Under the pieces are notes generated by a model. It was not told the origin of the DNA. It did no database searches and was given only the letters and a program-made list of their open reading frames with translations. Below are positions 42,595-50,940 of a DNA stretch of 64,000 nt, piece after piece. This DNA comes from Clostridia bacterium (GTDB lineage Bacteria; Bacillota; Clostridia; TANB77; CAG-508). The stretch covers positions 62,001 to 126,000 of the forward strand of contig JAFUGK010000001.1 in the NCBI GenBank assembly GCA_017469445.1, read 5' to 3'. Each line of letters starts with the position of its first letter. Within the stretch, counting starts at the first letter, position 1. Made by a program: the position numbers and the translations under genes.

Positions 42595-43872
42595 CTAATT
42601 CCTCAAAAAATAAATAGTATTAATTTGAACTCGTTTTGCAACATCTTGAATTTGCTCCCTTGTAACTTTCTCAATGTTATGTTTATACTCTTCTAAAGAG
42701 CAATTTGTTCCTGCAAGTTCTTGTCCTAAATAATATGTTATTTCTGTGTCTTGCTCCTCTTCTACACTATTTATAGCAGAGGTTATATATTGTTTTGCAT
42801 TTTTTATATCATCATCTGTAAATTCTCCATTTTTCATATCCTCTAATTGTTTATATATTATACTTAATGCTTTATCATAATTTTGTATTTCAATTCCGCT
42901 TCTAATATATATATCATTTTTAGGTCTTACATACGTTGAACGTGTAGTATATGCTAAATGTGCTTTTTCTCTTACATTTTGAAACAGCTTTGAATTTGCA
43001 CTATCACCTAATATTGTATTATATACACTAGCAATAAACCTTTCATCTTTTTTCATATTCTTTATATTAGTTCCTAATACTAGTTTTCCTTGTGTTACAT
43101 CCATTTTTTCTTCTATTTTTACTGGTTCTTTAATTTCTTTTTTTTCTTCTGTAGCCTCACTATTTACAATATTATTTGGAATTCTATCTACTATTTTTAA
43201 AATATTTTCATTACCTTTTACAGTTTCTTCTATTTCATTTGGGTCATATTCTCCAGAAATAAAAATATCTATTTTAGCAGTATTTATTATATTTTTATAA
43301 TGCTCATACATATCACTTGATGTAATTTCTTCTAAATCTTCTTCATATCCGTATTTATACAAACTATATAGCTTACCTTCATACATTTTTTCTGTACACT
43401 TTTCTAATGCATATAAATCTCTGTTGTCAATTTTTCCTTGTATTAACTGCTTTAAGTGTGCTTTTTCTGTTTCTAAATATTCTTCTTTAAATGCATTATT
43501 CTCTATTAGTGGATTTAGCACTATTTCTAATAATATATTTATACTTGTTTTTAGCAATTCTTCTTTTTGTGGTAAAAATTCATCATTTAAAGATTCTAAA
43601 TAAAACTTTATAACTTGATTGTCTCCTGTTTTTTCTATACCACAATCGAATTCTGCCCCATACATTTCCTCTAGTTTTTTACTAATTTCATCTTGAGACT
43701 TCATATTAGCAGTTCCTCTTCGTAATATAGCTGGTATTAATGCATTTTTCGTAACAGCATCTCTATTTAATGGAGTAGTTATAAAAACAGATAACAAATT
43801 AGTTTTAAACTTATTTGTTTTTATTAAATGTAGTTTTATTCCTTCTTTAATTTGTATAATATTCTCTCTCAT
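42595..43872 (-). CDS. M16-like peptidase partner (YmfF-like, non-catalytic)
   Basis: 425 residues with the M16 fold (FKTNLLSVFITTPLNRDAVT, LEEMYGAEFDCGIEKTGDNQ, KAHLAYTTRSTYVRPKNDIY) but no HxxEH motif at the expected N-terminal place (ALIPAILRRGTANM instead). It should be the inactive half of the heterodimer formed with the next gene, as in the ymfF-ymfH pair. GGAGAAGATAA precedes the ATG. Confidence 0.88.
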   Translation of the reverse strand: MRENIIQIKEGIKLHLIKTNKFKTNLLSVFITTPLNRDAVTKNALIPAILRRGTANMKSQDEISKKLEEMYGAEFDCGIEKTGDNQVIKFYLESLNDEFLPQKEELLKTSINILLEIVLNPLIENNAFKEEYLETEKAHLKQLIQGKIDNRDLYALEKCTEKMYEGKLYSLYKYGYEEDLEEITSSDMYEHYKNIINTAKIDIFISGEYDPNEIEETVKGNENILKIVDRIPNNIVNSEATEEKKEIKEPVKIEEKMDVTQGKLVLGTNIKNMKKDERFIASVYNTILGDSANSKLFQNVREKAHLAYTTRSTYVRPKNDIYIRSGIEIQNYDKALSIIYKQLEDMKNGEFTDDDIKNAKQYITSAINSVEEEQDTEITYYLGQELAGTNCSLEEYKHNIEKVTREQIQDVAKRVQINTIYFLRN

Positions 43873-43892
43873 TTATCTTCTCCTTATTCTAA

Positions 43893-43983
43893 AGTAGCCA
43901 AACGTAGGCATTGCATTTTTCTTTCGAATACTTGGAGAAAGAAAACATCCAATGCCGGCTAAGATTTGGCGGACTCATATGCT
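43893..43983. repeat. Hairpin repeat family B, copy 1
   Basis: GTAGCCAAACGTAGGCATTG, then TTTTTCTTTC/GAAAGAAAA arms, then CATCCAATGCCGGCTAAG and ATTTGGCGGACT. The arms pair into one long imperfect hairpin. Two further copies are at 52158-52300 (with an insertion) and 61614-61659 (short form, inverted). Confidence 0.85.
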
Positions 43984-44014
43984 ATTATTATGACACATTT
44001 GAATAAATATATTC

Positions 44015-44455
44015 CTAATTTAAAAGCTCTTTTACTGCTTCATTAATTGTTCTTCCATCTGAAGCTGCACCTATTTTTTCTTTAGCAGCTTTCATAACAT
44101 TTCCCATATCTTTTATAGAAGTTGCTCCAACTTCTTTTATGACTTCTGCCACAATTCCCTTTACTTCTTCTTTAGATAATTGCTTTGGCAAATACTCTTC
44201 TATTATTTTTATCTCTTCATTTATTTTTTCTACTAAATCTTGTCTTCCACCTTTTTCATAATCTGTAATTGAGTCTTTTCTTTTTTTAGCTTCCTTTGCC
44301 ATTATTTCTATTATTTGCTCATCTGTTAATTCTATGTGCTTATCTTTCTCTACCTGTAAAATTGCTGCTCTTACCATTTGAACAACATTCTTTCTTAATT
44401 CATTTTTAGTTTTCATTGAATTTTTTAAATCCTCTAATAATTTTTCTTTTAACAT
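44015..44455 (-). CDS. yqeY: YqeY, GatB/YqeY domain protein
   Basis: 146 residues from the ATG at 44455, eight bases after AAGGA. MLKEKLLEDLKNSMKTKNEL, then AAILQVEKDKHIELTDEQII, AKKRKDSITDYEKGGRQDLV, and the C-terminal ATSIKDMGNVMKAAKEKIGA match YqeY. The domain resembles the tail of GatB that recognises tRNA; its cellular role is uncertain. It follows rpsU as in most Firmicutes, but an inserted element now separates them. Confidence 0.95.
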   Translation of the reverse strand: MLKEKLLEDLKNSMKTKNELRKNVVQMVRAAILQVEKDKHIELTDEQIIEIMAKEAKKRKDSITDYEKGGRQDLVEKINEEIKIIEEYLPKQLSKEEVKGIVAEVIKEVGATSIKDMGNVMKAAKEKIGAASDGRTINEAVKELLN

Positions 44456-44508
44456 ATCTATCATCCTTTCTTATTTGTGATGGGACACTTCTTTATATTA
44501 TTATTTTC

Positions 44509-44674
44509 TGATTCCCCTATATAATTAATTTTGATTTAAAATGCCGACAGTTCCCGAAGACCCGCGAAGCGCTGCCAGACTTTGAATTTTCTTCTTTGGA
44601 AGGGTCCCCGTCTGGTCAGCTATTTCCACGCTATGGAGTGCTTTTAAATAAAAATTAATTATATAGGGGAATCA
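44509..44674. mobile_element. MITE-like element with 32-bp TIRs inside rpsU-yqeY
   Basis: 44509-44540 and 44643-44674 are inverted repeats of 32 bases with a single mismatch, beginning TGATTCCCCTATATAATTAA. The 102-base interior is GC-richer (GACCCGCGAAGCGCTGCCAG, GGTCCCCGTCTGGTCAGC) and codes for nothing. No target duplication is obvious. Its size and ends fit a non-autonomous miniature element; no transposase is in the window. Confidence 0.8.
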
Positions 44675-44735
44675 ACATATTTTAAGTTTTATAAACATCA
44701 AAATTGGGAGACTATCGTTCATTAACAAATTAAAA

Positions 44736-44769
44736 GGTGAGAAGCAAATTCTATAATTTACTCCTCACC
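44736..44769 (-). terminator. Terminator after rpsU
   Basis: A 15-base stem with two wobble-type mismatches (GGTGAGGAGTAAATT with AATTTGCTTCTCACC), four-base loop and TTTTAATTT on the minus strand. It now separates rpsU from yqeY. Confidence 0.75.
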
Positions 44770-44787
44770 CCTTCTTTTAATATTTAA

Positions 44788-44958
44788 TTAAAACTTTCTT
44801 TTTCTTGCTGCCTCTGATTTTTTCTTTCTTTTTACACTTGGTTTTTCGTAATGCTCTCTTTTCTTAACTTCTTGCATTACTCCATTTCTTGCACATTGTC
44901 TCTTAAATCTTTTAAGAGCATCTTCTATATTACCATTATTAACTTTAACTTCTGACAA
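44788..44958 (-). CDS. rpsU: Ribosomal protein bS21, TTG start
   Basis: 56 residues: initiator then [40 protein letters not shown] and a basic tail [15 protein letters not shown], all typical of bS21. The TTG at 44958 lies seven bases after GAAGGAGGG; the in-frame ATG upstream overlaps no ribosome site and would add residues absent from the family. bS21 helps the 30S subunit find start sites. Confidence 0.96.
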   Translation of the reverse strand: MSEVKVNNGNIEDALKRFKRQCARNGVMQEVKKREHYEKPSVKRKKKSEAARKRKF

Positions 44959-45133
44959 TTTATTTCCCTCCTTCCAAAGTCTCACTTGTACTGTGGGATT
45001 TTTTGGGAATTAGTATTATGTAATTTTTATAGCATCCCGTGAATGTTATTTATTATACCTTAAATATGTGGTAGTTGTCAAGAGTTTATCTTATTTAATG
45101 TAATAATATTGTAGAAATATTTTAAGTTTCGTG

Positions 45134-45162
45134 TTGTCAATTAGTAAATCATGTAGTATAAT
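45134..45162 (+). promoter_or_regulatory. Promoter of the type I toxin mRNA
   Basis: TTGTCA at 45134-45139, 17-base spacer, TATAAT at 45157-45162. The transcript begins with a small ATCCTTT/AAAGGAT hairpin (45169-45184) next to the ribosome site. Confidence 0.85.
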
Positions 45163-45212
45163 TATTGTATCCTTTTCAAAGGATATCTTATGGAAAGGAG
45201 GTACAATTCAAT

Positions 45213-45302
45213 ATGACATCATTTGAGTTAATTTGGCGTCTTATTGTTTTATTGCTTTTAAATATAAACAATAATGAAAGCCAAGGCAAAAACAAAGAAT
45301 AA
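45213..45302 (+). CDS. Putative type I toxin, 29-residue membrane peptide
   Basis: The ATG at 45213 is eleven bases past a perfect AAGGAGG (45195-45201). The peptide begins MTSFELIWRLIVLLLLNI, one short hydrophobic helix with Arg9 inside it, then a polar tail NNNESQGKNKE. Size and layout fit Fst/TxpA-like type I toxins, but the sequence matches none I know. The mRNA has its own promoter and terminator. A convergent small RNA carries the complement of its start region, which would block translation. Could instead be a harmless leader or a small regulatory membrane peptide. Confidence 0.7.
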   Translation: MTSFELIWRLIVLLLLNINNNESQGKNKE

Positions 45303-45310
45303 TCTTTGTA

Positions 45311-45335
45311 GGGTGGGCGGTAAACCACCCTTTTT
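45311..45335 (+). terminator. Terminator of the toxin mRNA
   Basis: GGGTGG - GCGGTAAA - CCACCC followed by TTTTT. Confidence 0.9.
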
Positions 45336-45371
45336 CATTTAATATTCAAAAACTCTGTTTTATTATACAAC

Positions 45372-45437
45372 AAAAAAGAGCTATGCGGTAACATAGCTCT
45401 AGTACAACTCAATGACATCTTTTGAGTTTTGCTAGCT
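45372..45437 (-). ncRNA. Antitoxin-like small RNA of the type I locus
   Basis: About 65 nt. The promoter (45444-45472) predicts a start near 45437; the RNA ends in GAGCTATG-TTACCG-CATAGCTC plus TTTTTT (45399-45372). It contains the complement of GTACAACTCAATGACATC and TTTTGAGTT (45402-45428), a near copy of the toxin mRNA stretch 45201-45229 that covers the toxin start codon. It can thus pair with the toxin RNA in trans over about 27 bases with one two-base bulge. This is the arrangement of the enterococcal par (RNA I/RNA II) locus. Confidence 0.78.
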
Positions 45438-45443
45438 ATAAAA

Positions 45444-45472
45444 ATTATAGCACTATTATAATTATATGTCAA
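45444..45472 (-). promoter_or_regulatory. Promoter of the antitoxin-like small RNA
   Basis: Minus strand: perfect consensus TTGACA at 45472-45467, 17-base spacer, TATAAT at 45449-45444. Stronger than the toxin promoter, as expected for an antitoxin RNA. Confidence 0.9.
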
Positions 45473-45480
45473 ATATTTTT

Positions 45481-46782
45481 TCATATTCTGCTTTTAATAT
45501 TTGCAATAGCTCTATTAGCTAATTTTTCATATTTTAATTTCTTATCTTTTACTTTTTCTGGTAATTCTGGTAGTATTCCAAAATTTGCATTCATAGGTTG
45601 AAATTTTTTATTTTCAGTACTAATATAATTTGCTAAACTACCTATTACTGTCTCAGCAGGAAAAATCATCTTTTCTTTTCCATTTATCATATTTGCTGCA
45701 TTTATTCCAGCAACCATTCCAGAAGAAATAGATTCAACATATCCTTCTACTCCAGATATTTGACCTGCAAAAAATATATTATTATTTTTCTTTAAATTAT
45801 ATGTATTATCTAGTAATACTGTTGAATTTATATATGTATTTCTATGCATTACTCCGTATTTTATAAATTCCGCATTTTCTAAACCTGGTATCAGTGAAAA
45901 TACTCTTTTTTGTTCACCAAATTTTAAATTTGTTTGAAAACCTACCATATTAAATAGAGTACCTTCTTTATTGTCTTGTCTTAATTGTACTATTGCATAT
46001 GGTCTTTCACCTGTTCTTGGATCTGTAAATCCAACTGGTTTTAAAGGTCCATATCTTAGTGTATCTTCTCCTCTTTTTGCCATTATTTCTATTGGCATAC
46101 AACCTTCAAATATTTCTTTTTTTTCAAATTCATGCAGTGTTACAATTTCTGCCTTTATAAGTTCATTATAGAACTTTAAATATTCTTCTTTATTCATAGG
46201 AAGATTTATATAATTGCTATCGCCCTTACCATATCTATCTCCCCAAAAAGCTATTCCCATATTTATGCTCTCTTTTTCTACGATTGGTGCTGCTGCATCA
46301 TAAAAATATAGTTTGTCTTGTTCTGTAATTTTTGCAATTTCTTCTGCTAATTTATCTGATGTTAATGGTCCTGTTGCTATTATCACTATAGAATCTTCAG
46401 GTATTTTAGTTATTTCTTCATGTATTAGTTCTATATTTTCCATTTGCTTTATTTTTTCTGTAACTGCTTGTGAAAATTTTTCTCTATCAACTGCTAAAGC
46501 CTGCCCCGCAGGAACGCTATTTTCATCTGCTATTTTTATTAATAAAGAATCTAAAATTCTTAACTCTTCTTTCAAAAGTCCACATGCATTTGTAATGCTG
46601 TTAGACTTAAAGGAATTGCTACATACTATTTCTGCCAAATTAGAATTAGAATGTGCAGGTGAAAATTTCTTAGGCTTCATTTCGTATAATTTTACTTTTA
46701 TTCCTCTTTTTGCAATTTGATATGCAGCTTCGCAACCTGCTAAGCCTCCGCCTATTACTATTACCTCTTTTATTATAATCAT
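45481..46782 (-). CDS. trmFO: TrmFO, folate/FAD-dependent tRNA m5U54 methyltransferase
   Basis: 433 residues. N-terminal FAD-binding VIVIGGGLAGCEAAYQIAKR, then CSNSFKSNSITNACGLLKEE, QVDREKF-like AVDREKFSQAV, and the C-terminal GQISGVEGYVESISSGMVAG. The enzyme methylates U54 of the tRNA T-loop using methylenetetrahydrofolate. AAGGAG directly abuts the ATG at 46782, which is too close; initiation a few codons later at a non-standard codon (ATA ATA AAA) is possible, so the exact start is uncertain. It lies downstream of topA, the usual pairing. Confidence 0.95.
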   Translation of the reverse strand: MIIIKEVIVIGGGLAGCEAAYQIAKRGIKVKLYEMKPKKFSPAHSNSNLAEIVCSNSFKSNSITNACGLLKEELRILDSLLIKIADENSVPAGQALAVDREKFSQAVTEKIKQMENIELIHEEITKIPEDSIVIIATGPLTSDKLAEEIAKITEQDKLYFYDAAAPIVEKESINMGIAFWGDRYGKGDSNYINLPMNKEEYLKFYNELIKAEIVTLHEFEKKEIFEGCMPIEIMAKRGEDTLRYGPLKPVGFTDPRTGERPYAIVQLRQDNKEGTLFNMVGFQTNLKFGEQKRVFSLIPGLENAEFIKYGVMHRNTYINSTVLLDNTYNLKKNNNIFFAGQISGVEGYVESISSGMVAGINAANMINGKEKMIFPAETVIGSLANYISTENKKFQPMNANFGILPELPEKVKDKKLKYEKLANRAIANIKSRI

Positions 46783-46802
46783 CTCCTTGTATTCTAATTT
46801 AA

Positions 46803-46982
46803 AAGCAATTAATATATAAATTTATTCAATTTCCTCGGCTTGCTACATGTTTTGCAAATTCTAAAGATACAGCAAGCGAGCCTCTCACTCCTCCGCGCTT
46901 CCTACCTTGCCATATCTTAAGAATTTGCACAAACATTCCACGGCACATTCGTCATTTCATAAATTTTATATATTAATTGCTT
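46803..46982 (-). repeat. TIR element family A, copy 2
   Basis: Terminal repeats of 18 bases: 46803-46820 (AAGCAATTAATATATAAA) and 46965-46982. Read on the minus strand, the core matches copy 1 at 41015-41184: GACGAATGTGCC, GGAATG, TTGTG, GAGTGAGAGGCTCG, TTGCTGTAT, AAGCCGAGGA. The TIRs differ in sequence from copy 1, although both are AT-rich with an AAGCA end. Confidence 0.85.
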
Positions 46983-47018
46983 ATACAATAAAATTCAAAC
47001 TAAGCGAGCAATATAAAA

Positions 47019-49082
47019 TTATTTCTTTTTAATAGTCTTCTTCTTTGTTGTTTTTTTCTTAGTAGTTTTCTTTGCTGGCTTTTCAGCATCTGGATTATAC
47101 TTTTCTCCTTTTTTAGGCTTATTCCATGAAATATAATCACAAGATTTTGGGTTGTTTTCACATATATAGTAATTCCTTCTCTTCTTTGTTTTACGTATTT
47201 GGACTTTTCCGCCACATTTTGGGCATGGCACATCTATTGTTTCAACTAATGGTTTAGCATTTTTACATTCAGGATATCCTGGGCATGCCAAGAATTTTCC
47301 ATATCGACCATATTTTATTACCATCATTCTTCCACATTTATCACATGGAACATCAGAAACAACTTCTTCAAGCTTGACATGTTCAAGCTCTTTTTCAACT
47401 TTTTCTACGTTTTCTTCAAATGGATAATAAAATTCGGATATAACCTTTTTCCATTTTTCTTTTCCCTCTGCTATCTCATCAAATTGATTTTCCATTTGAG
47501 CAGTAAATTCTACATTTACTATCTTATCAAAATTTTCTACTAATAGTTTATTTACTACTATTCCTAAATCTGTTGGTACAAGCTGTTTCTTATCTTTTTC
47601 TATATATCTTCTTTCTAATATTGTTGTAATTGTTGGAGAATAAGTACTAGGTCTTCCTATTCCTTTTTCCTCTAAAGCCTTTACTAAGCTAGCTTCTGTA
47701 TATCTTGCGGGTGGCTCTGTAAAGCTTTGTTTTGCATCAATTGAGTCTTTCCTTAGTTTTTCATTTATCTCTAAATCTGGAATAGCAATATATTTTTCAT
47801 CCTTTTCGCTATCTAAACTTTCTACATATAAAGCCATAAACCCCTTAAACTTTAATGTTTGTCCGTTTGCTTTAAATGTATATTTATCTGCATTAATAGT
47901 AACTGCAACTGTATCAAATATTGCTGCTGCCATTTGACTTGCTAAAAATCTATTATAAATTAATTTATATAGTTTATATTCATCATTTGTTAATGAACTC
48001 TTAATTGTATCTGGAGCAAGTTCTACATATGTTGGCCTTATTGCTTCATGTGCATCTTGCGCTTCGGCATTTGTTTTATAAAACCTATTTTCATAATAGT
48101 TTTCGCCATACTCTTTAATTATTTCTTTTTTTGCTGCATCACGAGCCTCAGCAGATATTCTTGTAGAGTCTGTTCTCATATATGTTATTAGTCCAACAGT
48201 TCCTCTTTCAGGGACCTTAACACCTTCATATAGTCTTTGTGCAACAGACATTGTCTTTTTTAGTGTAAATCCTAGTTTTCTAGATGCCTCTTGCTGCATT
48301 GTACTTGTTGTAAATGGTGGTGCTGGCGTTCTTTTCTTTTCACTTTGCTTAATATCTTTTACAATATATTTAGCATTTTCTATTTCCTTTAATATTTCGT
48401 CTACTTCTTCTTTAGAATGTAATTCTATTTTTTTATTATCCTTTTCTACAAGTCGTGCTTCAAAAGTTTTTGCTTTCTTTTCGTCTTTAGATAGTATAGC
48501 ATAAATGTTCCAATATTCTTCTGGTATAAATTTTTCAATTTCTTCTTCTCTATCCACTATCAATTTTACAGCAACAGATTGAACTCTTCCTGCAGACAAT
48601 CCTCTTCTTACTTTTTTCCATAGTACAGGGCTCATTTTATATCCAACTATTCTATCTAGCACTCTTCTTGCTTGTTGTGCATCTGTCAAATTCATATCTA
48701 TTTTTCTTGGATTCTTTATTGCTTTTTGAACTGCTGTTTTTGTTATTTCGTTAAAAGTAATTCTGCAAATTGAATCTTCTGGTATTTCTAAAATATGTGC
48801 TAAGTGCCATGCAATTGCTTCCCCTTCACGGTCAGGGTCAGTTGCAAGATATACTTTTTTAGCTGATTTTGCTTCTTTTTTTAATTCTTTAATTAAATTT
48901 GCTTTTCCTCTGATATTTATATATTCAGGTTCAAAATTATCTTCTATATTTACTCCTAATTTAGATTTTGGCAAATCTCTAATATGTCCCATTGAAGCAA
49001 CAACTTTTGTACTTCCTCCTAGAAATTTTTTAATAGTATTAGCCTTTGCAGGCGACTCAACAATAATTAATTTATCAGCCAC
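47019..49082 (-). CDS. topA: DNA topoisomerase I
   Basis: 687 residues, GTG start after AAAGGAG. Toprim domain at the N-terminus (LIIVESPAKANTIKKFLGG, YLATDPDREGEAIAWHLA), catalytic motif with Tyr in LITYMRTDSTRIS, and PARYTEASLVKALEEKGIGR. Two C-terminal zinc fingers (CDKCGRMMVIKYGRYGKFLA..., CPKCGGKVQIRKTKKRR...) end in a Lys-rich tail. It relaxes negative supercoils. Upstream of trmFO; dprA, often adjacent, is instead about 14 kb away. Confidence 0.97.
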   Translation of the reverse strand: MADKLIIVESPAKANTIKKFLGGSTKVVASMGHIRDLPKSKLGVNIEDNFEPEYINIRGKANLIKELKKEAKSAKKVYLATDPDREGEAIAWHLAHILEIPEDSICRITFNEITKTAVQKAIKNPRKIDMNLTDAQQARRVLDRIVGYKMSPVLWKKVRRGLSAGRVQSVAVKLIVDREEEIEKFIPEEYWNIYAILSKDEKKAKTFEARLVEKDNKKIELHSKEEVDEILKEIENAKYIVKDIKQSEKKRTPAPPFTTSTMQQEASRKLGFTLKKTMSVAQRLYEGVKVPERGTVGLITYMRTDSTRISAEARDAAKKEIIKEYGENYYENRFYKTNAEAQDAHEAIRPTYVELAPDTIKSSLTNDEYKLYKLIYNRFLASQMAAAIFDTVAVTINADKYTFKANGQTLKFKGFMALYVESLDSEKDEKYIAIPDLEINEKLRKDSIDAKQSFTEPPARYTEASLVKALEEKGIGRPSTYSPTITTILERRYIEKDKKQLVPTDLGIVVNKLLVENFDKIVNVEFTAQMENQFDEIAEGKEKWKKVISEFYYPFEENVEKVEKELEHVKLEEVVSDVPCDKCGRMMVIKYGRYGKFLACPGYPECKNAKPLVETIDVPCPKCGGKVQIRKTKKRRNYYICENNPKSCDYISWNKPKKGEKYNPDAEKPAKKTTKKKTTKKKTIKKK

Positions 49083-49165
49083 TTTTACTCTCCTTTATCT
49101 TTACTATTCACAGATTATACACTAAATGCAAAAATCTGTAAATATTATATCACAAATTTCACAAA

Positions 49166-49205
49166 GTAATAACAGATATGCTTAATAAAACATATCTGTT
49201 ATTAC
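49166..49205 (-). terminator. Terminator overlapping the end of the 49182 gene
   Basis: A 15-bp perfect stem (49166-49180 with 49191-49205), GTAATAACAGATATG and complement, ten-base loop. The stop codon of the gene is inside the hairpin. Confidence 0.75.
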
Positions 49206-49502
49206 ATCATTTAATGTGGTAGGTGTAACTGCATTTTCTTTTAATTTCTTTAATATCTTTTCCACAATTTCTTCATTTTTTGTTAATGAAATTATTCTTT
49301 CTTCTTCTATTTTCATTTCATCATTTGCATATTCTCTCATTACTACTTCTATTCCATAGGTCTTTTTCTTGCCATGAAATAATGTTTTTAGTTCTTTAGC
49401 TATTTTATAATATTCTATTTCTATATTACGATAAATATTATTATTTCTTAATTCGTCTTCTTCTAATAATATCCCTCCAAAAAAAGTTTTTTCATAATTC
49501 AA
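49182..49502 (-). CDS. DUF6514-like small protein
   Basis: 106 residues, TTG start eight bases after AAAGGGG. YGIEVVMREYANDEMKIEEE, ISLTKNEEIVEKILKKLKEN and the ending AVTPTTLNDVITDMF follow the pattern of the clostridial DUF6514 family (short cytoplasmic protein, function unknown). No membrane span. It lies alone between topA and murG with its own terminator. Confidence 0.65.
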   Translation of the reverse strand: MNYEKTFFGGILLEEDELRNNNIYRNIEIEYYKIAKELKTLFHGKKKTYGIEVVMREYANDEMKIEEERIISLTKNEEIVEKILKKLKENAVTPTTLNDVITDMFY

Positions 49503-49643
49503 TCTAAAATCCCCTTTCTTTTGTTTTTAAAGGTGCGCCTTAATACTATACAACCTTTTTTAACTTTTGACAAGGAAAATCGTTCGCATTATTTTACATT
49601 TTTATTCATAATTCGACATAATAATATTTATTTTTTTATAATA

Positions 49644-49696
49644 AAAGATATTTCTCCAAATTCGTAATTAAAACTTAAAATTTGAGAAATATCTTT
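49644..49696 (-). terminator. Terminator after murG
   Basis: AAAGATATTTCTC (49644-49656) pairs with GAGAAATATCTTT (49684-49696), extended inward by AAATT/AATTT after a one-base bulge. It ends the dcw cluster. Confidence 0.75.
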
Positions 49697-49700
49697 GTAA

Positions 49701-50816
49701 TTAGTTTGTAATTTTTTTTATTTCTTTATATATTTTTTCTTCTACATCATCTATATTTATGCTATTTGCCCTTTTTCCCATTTGTAATAATAACTCACTA
49801 TTTAGTATGATACTTTCTATTTCTTGTTCTAGATTATTCCCTGTTAATTCATTATTTAGGATTATTTTTGCTGCACCTATTTCTTCTAAAACACGTGCAT
49901 TTTTTTCTTGGTGATTTTGGCTAACATTTGGAAGTGGTATAAATATTGCAGGTTTTCCAAGCTTTGTTATTTCTGTTATTGTTATTGCACCGCTTCTACA
50001 TACTAGCAAATCTGATACATTCATTATTTCTTCCATATTGTATATATATGGCAATATTTTAGCATTTTTAATTTTATCTATGTCTATATTTGCTTTTTGT
50101 AATTCACTTTTTACTTCTTCATAATTTTTTTGACCTACCGCCCAAACTATTTGATATTTATCTAATTGTCCTATTTTTATTATTTCTATCATTGCATCAT
50201 TTATCTTTTTGGCGCCTTGGCTTCCTCCAAAAATTAACACAACTGGAATTTCTGGATTTAATTCTAATTTTTCCTTTAGGAAATATTTCTCTGCATCATT
50301 TAAATTTAATTTTTGTATCTTAGTTGGTGTACCTGTTACAACTACATTTTTTTCTTTATTTAAATACTCTTTTGCTTTTTCTAAACCTAACATTATTAAA
50401 TCTGTTTTCTTAGCTAGCATTTTTACTGCTAATCCTGGGAAAGAATTGCTTTCATGTAGTGCAGTAGGAATTTTTAGTTTTTGTGCTGCTGTTAAAACTG
50501 GTCCACATATATATCCGCCAGTTCCTATTACTACATTTGGTTTAAACTTTTCTATAATTAACTTAGCTTTTTTTACTGATTGCAATGTTTTTATAGTATG
50601 TTTTATATTTGTTAGTGTTAATTTCTTACTTAATCCATATGCTTCTATTGTTTCTAATTTATAGCCTGCTCTTGGAACCAAATCGTTCTCTATTCCTCTT
50701 TTAGTTCCAATAAATAGTATTTCTGACCCGGGTTCTTCTTTTTCAATCTTATTTGCAATTGCTATTCCTGGGTTTATGTGCCCTCCAGTTCCGGCAGCTG
50801 CTATTATTACTCTCAT
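49701..50816 (-). CDS. murG: MurG, lipid II-forming GlcNAc transferase
   Basis: 371 residues. N-terminal glycine loops (IAAAGTGGHINPGIAIANKI), VIGTGGYICGPVLTAAQKL, ALHESNSFPGLAVKMLA, and the C-terminal donor site VLIFGGSQGAKKINDAM and CRSGAITITEITKLGKPAIF. It adds GlcNAc to lipid I at the inner membrane face. AAGGAGG precedes the ATG. Last gene of the cluster. Confidence 0.97.
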   Translation of the reverse strand: MRVIIAAAGTGGHINPGIAIANKIEKEEPGSEILFIGTKRGIENDLVPRAGYKLETIEAYGLSKKLTLTNIKHTIKTLQSVKKAKLIIEKFKPNVVIGTGGYICGPVLTAAQKLKIPTALHESNSFPGLAVKMLAKKTDLIMLGLEKAKEYLNKEKNVVVTGTPTKIQKLNLNDAEKYFLKEKLELNPEIPVVLIFGGSQGAKKINDAMIEIIKIGQLDKYQIVWAVGQKNYEEVKSELQKANIDIDKIKNAKILPYIYNMEEIMNVSDLLVCRSGAITITEITKLGKPAIFIPLPNVSQNHQEKNARVLEEIGAAKIILNNELTGNNLEQEIESIILNSELLLQMGKRANSINIDDVEEKIYKEIKKITN

Positions 50817-50835
50817 TATTTCCTCCTTTTTCTAA

Positions 50836-50935
50836 TGTCAGGGGACGCATCTTTCCCTATGGTCATTTCTTTATCGCTAAGATACATCCCCTCTCCTTAT
50901 ATTCTAGTGATGTCATTTTTCAAAATTCACTACTC
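50836..50935. repeat. GGGGAC-family intergenic repeat between ftsW and murG
   Basis: ATGTCAGGGGACGCATCTTT ... AAGATACATCCCCTCTCC then TTATATTCTAGTGATGTCA. Related to 5077-5155 in both end motif and the TATATTCTAGT module. Confidence 0.6.
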
Positions 50936-50940
50936 TATTC

